DNA from: Bacteroidota bacterium
GTDB lineage: Bacteria; Bacteroidota; Bacteroidia; Chitinophagales; Chitinophagaceae
Assembly: GCA_023409675.1 (NCBI GenBank)
Contig: JAEYRC010000287.1
Coordinates: forward strand, 1-9,082
Direction: 5' to 3'
DNA length: 9,082 bases
Shown here piece after piece: positions 1-4,668 of the stretch (its first letter is position 1; each line of letters starts with the position of its first letter). Position numbers and translations under genes: made by a program. The notes under the pieces are model-generated. The model was not told the DNA's origin. It did no database searches and saw nothing but the letters and a program-made list of their open reading frames with translations.

Positions 1-140
1 TAGCCCAGGTCGGCAGCGATGGAAGGCAAAGCCGTATTCAGAATGGTGCCATCGAGCGCCTGCATGAAGAATGCAATGGCGGCTATCCATGGCAGATAGC
101 GATGTATGGTATGTTCAGATGGATCGATTGATAAGGAATT
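1..140 (-). CDS. DHA2-family MFS drug-efflux transporter, N-terminal fragment (runs off left edge)
   Basis: Reading leftward, this frame gives HRYLPWIAAIAFFMQALDG followed by TILNTALPSIAADLG. The pattern FFMQ-LD-TI-NTALP is the first transmembrane segment and motif of EmrB/QacA (DHA2, 14-TM) exporters; it closely resembles the start of MdtD. Such proteins are inner-membrane proton antiporters that expel drugs or metabolites. The rest of the gene lies outside the window. The start is a problem: an ATG in this frame at 177-179 is followed by an in-frame TGA at codon 13 (141-143), and between that TGA and the M of FFMQ (63-65) there is no ATG, GTG or TTG. Starting at 63-65 would cut into TM1. 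So the gene may carry a nonsense mutation, use an unusual start, or contain a sequence error. Family assignment is good, intactness is uncertain. Confidence 0.7.
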
Positions 141-205
141 TCAGCGCTCAATTAAAGGAGATAGTTGATCAAAATTCATACCCGGTATGTTGACAAGGCT
201 TATGG

Positions 206-219
206 CTAATAAGCATTAG
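206..219. promoter_or_regulatory. Inverted repeat, possible operator of the MFS gene
   Basis: CTAAT-AAGC-ATTAG is a perfect 5-bp inverted repeat with a 4-base spacer. It lies 26 bp upstream of the ATG at 177-179 of the transporter frame. It has the same shape (CTAAY-N4-RTTAG) as the repeat upstream of the acyl-CoA dehydrogenase at 1516-1529. TetR-family repressors often use short palindromes of this kind to control efflux genes. A five-base arm can occur by chance, so the call depends on the match between the two sites. Confidence 0.35.
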
Positions 220-336
220 ACTGCCCGGCATTTCATCTTATTCGGAAATGTGTACCGTTTATAGAACTTTGCTGATGGCTACTATATAATTGAATATAAA
301 AATATAAGTTCCTATTCAGCCTTAGGCATATTCGCC

Positions 337-1479
337 TTATTTCCGCAGCTCTTCCCGCGCGATGACGATCTTTTGAATTTCGGATGTTCCCTCTCCTATC
401 GTACATAGTTTACTGTCGCGGTAGAATTTCTCCACCGGAAAATCTTTGGTATAACCATAGCCACCAAAGATCTGAACAGCATCAGTGGAAACTTTAACCG
501 CTACTTCGCTGGCATAATACTTTGCCATGGCGGCTTCGCGGGTCATGGCCTGACCCCGGTTTTTAAGATCCGCAGCCTGCAGGGTCAGTAATTCTGCCGC
601 CATAATTTCCGTGGCCATATCGGCCAGCTTAAAGGATATGCCCTGGAAAGAGGAAATTGGCTGATCAAACTGATGCCGCTCCTGCGAATAGGCCAGGGCC
701 GCGTCATACGCACCTTTCGCGATTCCGATAGACAAGGCTGCAATGGAAATACGCCCTCCATCGAGTACCTTCATGGCCTGCTTAAAGCCGGCGCCAACAT
801 CCCCCATACGCTGAGAGTCGGGGATACGGCAATTATCAAAAATCATCTCGGCTGTTTCACTGGCGCGCATGCCCAGTTTGTTTTCTTTCTTTCCACCCTG
901 AAAACCGGCTGTTCCGCGTTCAACAATAAATGCGGTTGAATTATCCCTGGTGCGGGGTTCACCGGTACGGGCAATGACCACCGCGATATCTCCGCTTATC
1001 CCATGCGTAATCCAGTTCTTAGTTCCGTTGATGATCCAGTCGTCGCCATCGCGCACAGCCGTGCACTGCATATTTCCGGCATCACTGCCGGTATTGGCTT
1101 CGGTAAGCCCCCAGGCACCGATAGCCTCCGCACTGGCAAGACGAGGGAGGTATTGTTGTTTCTGTTCTTCCGAACCAAAGGCAAGGATATGGCCTGTGCA
1201 AAGTGAATTGTGGGCGGCCAGACTTAAACCCACCGATCCGCATACGCGGGCGATTTCCCGGATGACGGCTACATATTCCAGGTATCCGAATCCCGATCCA
1301 CCATATTGCTCCGGCACCAGTACGCCCATCAGGCCAAGCTTTCCCATTTCTTTAAAAACCTGTACAGGAAATTCCTGGCTTTCGTCCCACTCCATCAGGT
1401 GCGGCTTTATATGCTGCAAAGCAAAATCACGGGCTACCTGGGCTACCTGGCTGCTGAGTTCATCGGTCTCAAAGTTCAT
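337..1479 (-). CDS. Acyl-CoA dehydrogenase (short/branched-chain type)
   Basis: A 380-residue protein of the usual length for FAD-dependent acyl-CoA dehydrogenases, which put the alpha-beta double bond into acyl-CoA thioesters in fatty-acid or branched-chain amino-acid breakdown and pass electrons to ETF. The helical N-terminal domain has the typical LMGVLVPEQYGGSG stretch. The middle beta domain has the flavin-binding motif WGLTEANTGSDAG and later WIINGTKNWITHG. The C-terminal helical domain has QIFGGYGYTKDFPVEKFYRD and ends with IGEGTSEIQKIVIARE, in which Glu363 sits at the position of the catalytic base of SCAD and MCAD. Substrate chain length cannot be read from the sequence. ATG at 1477-1479 gives the normal N-terminus. 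The gene is on the same strand as the transporter fragment downstream, with about 157 bp between, and is divergent from the gene at 1690. A palindrome upstream suggests repressor control. Confidence 0.95.
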   Translation of the reverse strand: MNFETDELSSQVAQVARDFALQHIKPHLMEWDESQEFPVQVFKEMGKLGLMGVLVPEQYGGSGFGYLEYVAVIREIARVCGSVGLSLAAHNSLCTGHILAFGSEEQKQQYLPRLASAEAIGAWGLTEANTGSDAGNMQCTAVRDGDDWIINGTKNWITHGISGDIAVVIARTGEPRTRDNSTAFIVERGTAGFQGGKKENKLGMRASETAEMIFDNCRIPDSQRMGDVGAGFKQAMKVLDGGRISIAALSIGIAKGAYDAALAYSQERHQFDQPISSFQGISFKLADMATEIMAAELLTLQAADLKNRGQAMTREAAMAKYYASEVAVKVSTDAVQIFGGYGYTKDFPVEKFYRDSKLCTIGEGTSEIQKIVIAREELRK

Positions 1480-1507
1480 GTAAGCGTATTTTGTGCGGCA
1501 AGATAAT

Positions 1508-1515
1508 CAAAAATA
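1508..1515 (-). promoter_or_regulatory. Candidate -7 box of the acyl-CoA dehydrogenase promoter
   Basis: On the minus strand this reads TATTTTTG, an exact match to the Bacteroidota -7 consensus TAnnTTTG. It lies 28 bp upstream of the dehydrogenase start and touches the palindrome at 1515-1530. No well-spaced -33 TTG was found; the nearest is about 24 bp further upstream, a little too far. A-rich stretches give such matches easily. Confidence 0.4.
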
Positions 1516-1530
1516 CTAACGAGTGTTAGT
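1515..1530. promoter_or_regulatory. Perfect 16-bp inverted repeat, likely repressor operator
   Basis: ACTAAC-GAGT-GTTAGT is a perfect 6-bp inverted repeat with a 4-base centre. It sits directly upstream of the TATTTTTG box, where a bound dimer would block RNA polymerase. Many acyl-CoA dehydrogenase genes are controlled by TetR-family sensors of acyl-CoA, which bind palindromes of this size. No regulator gene is visible in the window, so the factor is unknown. Confidence 0.5.
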
Positions 1531-1564
1531 TAAAGTCAGCAATTCCTTATCCGCGGTGCTGCTC

Positions 1565-1608
1565 GTGCATTTGTGCACTGCCGGCAGTACCTCCTACCGA
1601 TCGGGTAG
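1565..1608. repeat. Cluster of three short palindromes in the divergent intergenic region
   Basis: Three inverted repeats follow one another: GTGCA-TTTG-TGCAC (1565-1578), ACTGCCGGCAGT (1577-1588, a perfect 12-bp palindrome) and CTACC-GATCG-GGTAG (1594-1608). The first two overlap and would form alternative hairpins. They lie between the two divergent start codons, so a terminator is not expected. They could be binding sites or a structured leader; no known motif was recognised. Confidence 0.35.
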
Positions 1609-1652
1609 AAAAAGACGATTTCAGGTGCAGAACAAAATAATGGGGGTATCTA

Positions 1653-1682
1653 TTGAATCCTGTCGATCAAAGAGTAATTTCG
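1653..1682 (+). promoter_or_regulatory. Candidate promoter of the 1690-3911 operon
   Basis: A TTG at 1653-1655 is followed after 19 bp by TAATTTCG at 1675-1682, one mismatch from the Bacteroidota -7 box TAnnTTTG. The spacing fits that promoter class. The start codon at 1690 is only 7 bp further on, so transcripts from it would have almost no leader. Not strong enough to be sure. Confidence 0.35.
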
Positions 1683-1689
1683 CAGCAGT

Positions 1690-1980
1690 ATGAAATACAC
1701 CCAGCATACGTTAGATAAGATCGAAAAGATCTTCGATGAAATGAATTATGTCATCCGCTACGAACGGGGCACCTTTCAAAGTGGTTACTGCATTCTTGAG
1801 CAACGCAAGGTGGTGGTGCTGAATAAATTTCTTCAATTGGAAGGAAGAATCAATACGCTGATCGATATAATGCCCCAGATCGAGATCAATGCAGAGCTGC
1901 TCAGCCCTGAATCCAAAAAAATGCTGCGGGAAGCACTTGCGCATCAGGAGCTCCAGAAAAATTCCGGTGATCAATCCTGA
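1690..1980 (+). CDS. Conserved-looking hypothetical protein (96 aa)
   Basis: I do not recognise a named family. The protein is small, soluble and mixed in charge. It has an N-terminal amphipathic helix (about residues 5-18, TLDKIEKIFDEMNY), a middle part with alternating hydrophobic residues that looks like a beta hairpin (YVIRYERGTF, then YCILEQRKVVVLNKF, about 20-46), and a helical C-terminal half. No signal peptide, membrane segment or metal-binding motif is present. It is the first gene of a plus-strand cluster and ends 14 bp before the metallo-hydrolase gene, so cotranscription is likely. It is judged real because of the clean frame, regular composition and tight spacing. No function is proposed. 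Confidence 0.75.
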   Translation: MKYTQHTLDKIEKIFDEMNYVIRYERGTFQSGYCILEQRKVVVLNKFLQLEGRINTLIDIMPQIEINAELLSPESKKMLREALAHQELQKNSGDQS

Positions 1981-1994
1981 GCTGCTCCTGATAA

Positions 1995-2789
1995 ATGGTT
2001 AGATTTGATGCCGTGTTAACGCCTCCACTAAGCATTACTTTCCTGGGTACCGGTACCAGCGGCGGCGTGCCGATGATCGGCTGCACCTGCGATGTATGCC
2101 GTTCCGATGACAAACGCGATAAGCGCCTGCGATCGAGTGTGCTGATCCAATCCGCCACCACCACCATTTCCATAGATGCCGGCCCGGATTTCCGCTACCA
2201 GATGCTTCGCAATGCCGTAAACCACCTGGATGCCATTTTGTTCACCCATCCGCACAAAGACCATGTTGCCGGCCTTGATGATGTTCGGGCATTTAATTAT
2301 TTCTCGGGCAAAGCCATGGATATTTATGCGAATGAATTAACGCAAAGTGTGCTGATTCGGGAATTTCCCTATGCGTTTGCCGAAAATCGTCATCCTGGTG
2401 TTCCGGAGATCCGAATCCATACGATCGATCTGACGCCGTTTTTTATTGGCGATATTCCGGTGACGCCCATTATGGTCTGGCATATGAAAATGCCTGTATA
2501 TGGTTTCAGGCTTGGCAACTTTACCTATATCACGGATGCCAACAAAATTGATCCGCCCGAACTGCAAAAGATCAGCGGCTCGAAAGTGCTGGTGCTGAAT
2601 ACCCTGCGGAAAGAAAAGCACATCTCGCATTTTTCCCTGAAAGAAGGAATTCAAGTGGCAGAACAGATAGGCGTTCCCCAAACCTATTTCACCCATCTTA
2701 GCCACCAGATGGGATTGCACCAGGAGGTGAGTAAAGAACTGCCAGAAGGTGTTGAATTAGCGTGGGACGGGCTGAAAATCACTGTATAA
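1995..2789 (+). CDS. MBL-fold metallohydrolase, PhnP-like
   Basis: A 264-residue metallo-beta-lactamase-fold enzyme. The N-terminus has the LGTGTSGGVP motif, then three cysteines (Cys30, Cys32, Cys35), like the extra structural zinc site in PhnP phosphodiesterase. The catalytic metal motif is H85-P-H87-K-D89-H90 in FTHPHKDHVAGLDD; further likely ligands are His163 (VWHMKMP), Asp181 (YITDANK) and His234 or His237 (THLSHQMG). PhnP cuts cyclic ribose phosphates in phosphonate use, but no phn genes are nearby, and Bacteroidota carry this type widely as a housekeeping gene. So the substrate, probably a cyclic or linear phosphodiester, is open. The chosen ATG leaves about 12 residues before the first strand; a GTG at 2013 is an alternative. 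It lies between the small unknown gene and the helix-hairpin-helix gene. Confidence 0.9.
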   Translation: MVRFDAVLTPPLSITFLGTGTSGGVPMIGCTCDVCRSDDKRDKRLRSSVLIQSATTTISIDAGPDFRYQMLRNAVNHLDAILFTHPHKDHVAGLDDVRAFNYFSGKAMDIYANELTQSVLIREFPYAFAENRHPGVPEIRIHTIDLTPFFIGDIPVTPIMVWHMKMPVYGFRLGNFTYITDANKIDPPELQKISGSKVLVLNTLRKEKHISHFSLKEGIQVAEQIGVPQTYFTHLSHQMGLHQEVSKELPEGVELAWDGLKITV

Positions 2790-2843
2790 TCTGCGTGATA
2801 CACTCATTGCCTACCTTGTTGCACGCACTACCTTGCTATCAAA

Positions 2844-3911
2844 ATGGTGAGGATGAAAAAGCAGGGCTGGAAAGAATACTTTGTGTTTTCGCGCAAAGAG
2901 CGCAACGGGGCCATAGTGATTGCTGCAATAATTGTGGGATTGATGATCTCCCCATACTTTATCCCCGACAAACCCCTGACCGCTGCGGAAAAGCGGCTCC
3001 TCGCAGAAAAAGCCATGTTACCGGAAAAAAGCCTGGTCGCATACACCGGTTCCATCGCAACTATCGCGAACAGGGAGCAGTATAAAAAACAAGAAGTGAC
3101 TCCATTTTATTTTGATCCTAATACGCTGAGCACTGCCGGCTGGGTTAAACTCGGCATTCGGGAACGAACGGCACAAACCATTGACAGGTACCGGGCCAAG
3201 GGCGGAAAATTCAAAAAGCCGGAAGATCTCGAAAAAATTTATGGTCTCCGGCAGGCTGACCTCCAGCGCCTGCTTGCGTATGTGCGTATTGAAGAGCAGA
3301 CGGCTACATCAGCGCGAATTCCCCGGCAACGGTATCAGCCGGATTCGCTAATAAATAATAAGGAAGCTTTTAGATCCCCATCAACTACGCTTTCGTCTAG
3401 GGCCAATACCCATGCCGAAGGTGAATTGCTGCAGCACGAAAGAAAAAAAGAAGATCGTTCATACCGATCGCCAGACCGGAAGTACGGCGCTAAACCAGCT
3501 TACGACGGCAGGCCGGTGGAAATCAATAAGGCCGATAGTACAGCACTGATGGAATTACCGGGAATCGGAACAAAACTTGCTGCCCGGATCCTTAAATTCA
3601 GGAACGGTCTGGGTGGATTTTATTCGGTTAACCAGGTCCGTGAGGTATATGGCATACCGGAAGAATTGTTCAACAGGATTGAACCACTGCTGATATGCGA
3701 CTCCGTTTCAATACAAAAAATCAATATCAATACCGCTATGGCAGATGTGCTTTCGCGCCACCCGTATATTAGTTATTCAGCTTCCAGGCTTCTTGTTCAA
3801 TACCGGCAACAACACGGGCCCTTTTCTTCTGTGGATGATCTGTTGCGAATAACCACCTTCACGCCGGAAATGGTAAACCGGCTCAGGCCTTATTTAATTA
3901 CCGGAGAATAG
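2844..3911 (+). CDS. Membrane-anchored helix-hairpin-helix protein (ComEA-like repeats)
   Basis: A 355-residue protein. Residues 1-21 are basic, residues 22-40 form one hydrophobic helix (GAIVIAAIIVGLMISPYFI), and the rest is probably outside the inner membrane. Three helix-hairpin-helix units follow: about 90-149 (LGI-RTAQTI, then KIYGL), about 224-286 (INKAD, then LPGIGTKLAARI) and about 290-352 (ININTA, then HPYISYSASRLL). The second is closest to consensus; in the third the LPGIG turn is replaced by HPYIS. Residues 150-223 form a polar, charged linker that is probably disordered. HhH units bind DNA backbone, and ComEA-type proteins take up DNA in the periplasm; that role here is inference. 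The start is ATG 2844 or 2853 (MKKQGW). The gene follows the MBL gene by 54 bp and faces porX across the repeat array. Confidence 0.88.
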   Translation: MVRMKKQGWKEYFVFSRKERNGAIVIAAIIVGLMISPYFIPDKPLTAAEKRLLAEKAMLPEKSLVAYTGSIATIANREQYKKQEVTPFYFDPNTLSTAGWVKLGIRERTAQTIDRYRAKGGKFKKPEDLEKIYGLRQADLQRLLAYVRIEEQTATSARIPRQRYQPDSLINNKEAFRSPSTTLSSRANTHAEGELLQHERKKEDRSYRSPDRKYGAKPAYDGRPVEINKADSTALMELPGIGTKLAARILKFRNGLGGFYSVNQVREVYGIPEELFNRIEPLLICDSVSIQKININTAMADVLSRHPYISYSASRLLVQYRQQHGPFSSVDDLLRITTFTPEMVNRLRPYLITGE

Positions 3912-3942
3912 CCGACCGCTGTAGGATTTCTTTCCTCGAAAA

Positions 3943-3967
3943 CCTGAACCGGTACCATCGGTTCGGG
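3943..3967 (-). terminator. Strong 9-bp hairpin with a short T run on the minus strand
   Basis: CCTGAACCG (3943-3951) and CGGTTCGGG (3959-3967) pair over nine positions, with one G-T wobble, around a 7-base loop. Read on the minus strand, the stem is followed by TTTTC, a weak rho-independent form; on the plus strand no T run follows. It lies 31 bp after the stop of the helix-hairpin-helix gene. It could end minus-strand transcripts that have crossed the repeat array from porX, or protect the 3' end of the plus-strand mRNA. The right half overlaps the degenerate repeat arm at 3954-3986. Confidence 0.4.
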
Positions 3968-3986
3968 TAAAACCCTCGCAATAACG
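3954..3986. repeat. Degenerate leftmost right arm of the array
   Basis: It aligns without gaps to the right arm of the full units at about 24 of 33 positions and ends in CCCTCGCAATAACG. The inner stem reads GGGT-AAA-ACCC where other units have GGGC-AGA-GCCC, so both sides of one base pair have changed together. It is only 5 bp from the next left arm, whereas other units have a 47-bp spacer, so a spacer has been lost here. Confidence 0.7.
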
Positions 3987-3991
3987 TAACC

Positions 3992-4099
3992 CGTCATGGC
4001 GAGCCGAAGGCGAAGCAATCCAGAAAAACAATGCACCGCCATGACAACCAGAAGTGGCAAACGCACTGGATTGCTTCGGGCAGAGCCCTCGCAATGACG
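3992..4099. repeat. Array unit 1 (inverted REP-like pair, 108 bp)
   Basis: The left arm starts at 3992 and the right arm is 4066-4099. The left arm has CGTCATGGCGAG, one base off the other copies, which breaks one pair of its outer stem. The inner left loop is GAA. Confidence 0.88.
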
Positions 4100-4146
4100 C
4101 CCTGACAATAACAGCTTGAATAATACAGTGAGACCTGCTAGCTTTC

Positions 4147-4253
4147 CGTCATTGCGAGCCGGAGGCGAAGCAATCCAGAAAAACAATGCACCGTGATGAA
4201 AACCAGAAGCAACACCGCACTGGATTGCTTCGGGCAGAGCCCTCGCAATGACG
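4147..4253. repeat. Array unit 2 (inverted REP-like pair, 107 bp)
   Basis: The left arm starts at 4147 and the right arm is 4220-4253. Both outer stems are intact. The inner left loop is GGA between unchanged GCC and GGC. The centre has several substitutions and a one-base deletion compared with the other units. Confidence 0.88.
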
Positions 4254-4300
4254 CCCTGACATTAACAGCTTGAATAATACAGTGAGACCTGCTAGCTTTC

Positions 4301-4408
4301 CGTCATTGCGAGCCGGGGGCGTAGCAATCAAGAAAAACAATACACCGCGATGACAACCAGAAGTAGTAACCGTACTGGATTGCTTCGGGCAGAGCCCTCA
4401 CAATGACG
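4301..4408. repeat. Array unit 3 (inverted REP-like pair, 108 bp)
   Basis: The left arm starts at 4301 and the right arm is 4375-4408. This is one of the more diverged full copies: the left arm ends GTAGCAATCAAG and the right arm has CTCACAATGACG. The inner left stem GCC/GGC is kept around the loop GGG. The following spacer also differs most (CACCTTGAATAATTCAATAA). Confidence 0.88.
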
Positions 4409-4456
4409 CTCTGACAATAACACCTTGAATAATTCAATAAGACCTGCTAGCTGTTC

Positions 4457-4488
4457 CGTCATTGCGAGCCGAAGGCGAAGCAATCCAG
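4457..4488. repeat. Extra solitary left arm (single REP-like hairpin)
   Basis: A complete left arm that has no centre or right arm of its own. A 7-base link (4489-4495) joins it to the left arm of unit 4, so two identical-direction arms stand 39 bp apart. It shows that a single arm can be copied or kept independently of the pair. Confidence 0.85.
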
Positions 4489-4495
4489 GCTGTTT

Positions 4496-4603
4496 CGTCA
4501 TTGCGAGCCAAAGGCGAAGCAATCCAGAAAAACATGGCACCGCGATGACAACCAGAAGTGGCAACCGTACTGGATTGCTTCGGGCAGAGCCCTCGCAATG
4601 ACG
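4496..4603. repeat. Array unit 4 (inverted REP-like pair, 108 bp)
   Basis: The left arm starts at 4496 and the right arm is 4570-4603. Outer stems are intact and the inner left loop is AAA between unchanged GCC and GGC. The right arm is the same as in units 1 and 2. Confidence 0.88.
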
Positions 4604-4650
4604 CCCTAACAATAACAGTTTGAATAATACAGTGAGACCTGCTGGCTTTT

Positions 4651-4665
4651 CGTCATTGCGAGCCG
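4651..4665. repeat. Truncated left arm at the end of the array
   Basis: CGTCATTGCGAGCCG matches the first 15 bases of a left arm, at the expected 155-bp distance from the arm at 4496. Then the match stops, three bases before the stop codon of porX (4669-4671). The array edge therefore abuts the coding region. Confidence 0.75.
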
Positions 4666-4668
4666 CCC

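Larger units (their letters stand above)
3954..4665. repeat. Tandem array of about 155-bp REP/BIME-like units
   Basis: Left arms start at 3992, 4147, 4301, 4457 and 4496 (double), and 4651, giving a period of 154-156 bp. Each full unit has a left arm of about 32 bp (CGTCATTGCGAG to GCAATCCAG), a constant centre of about 42 bp, a right arm of about 34 bp that is nearly the reverse complement of the left, and a 47-bp spacer. Each arm is itself a hairpin: ATTGC-GA, an inner stem, a three-base loop, the inner stem again, GAA-GCAAT. The inner stem is GCC/GGC in the left arm and GGGC/GCCC in the right arm (given in the same sense). Two REP-like hairpins in opposite direction inside a repeated unit is the layout of a BIME. 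The array fills the gap between two convergent genes and codes for nothing convincing. Confidence 0.92.

Noticed and set aside
1556..1693. 45-codon GTG-started open frame before the 1690 gene
   Set aside because: Composition is not protein-like (many Arg, Ser and Cys), there is no start support, and it crosses the palindrome cluster; probably chance.
2811..2835. Direct repeat CTACCTTG at 2811-2818 and 2828-2835 before the helix-hairpin-helix gene
   Set aside because: Eight bases, two copies, 17 bp apart; no link to a promoter box, and easily due to chance.
3890..4612. Several overlapping minus-strand open frames with repeated peptides such as RHCEGSARSNPV and GLLRLRLAMT
   Set aside because: They are translations of the tandem hairpin repeats. 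The same peptides recur because the DNA repeats, and the frames have no domain or independent start.
3954..4665. CRISPR array
   Set aside because: The spacers between repeats are the same in each unit rather than unique, repeats are long inverted pairs, and no cas gene is present.
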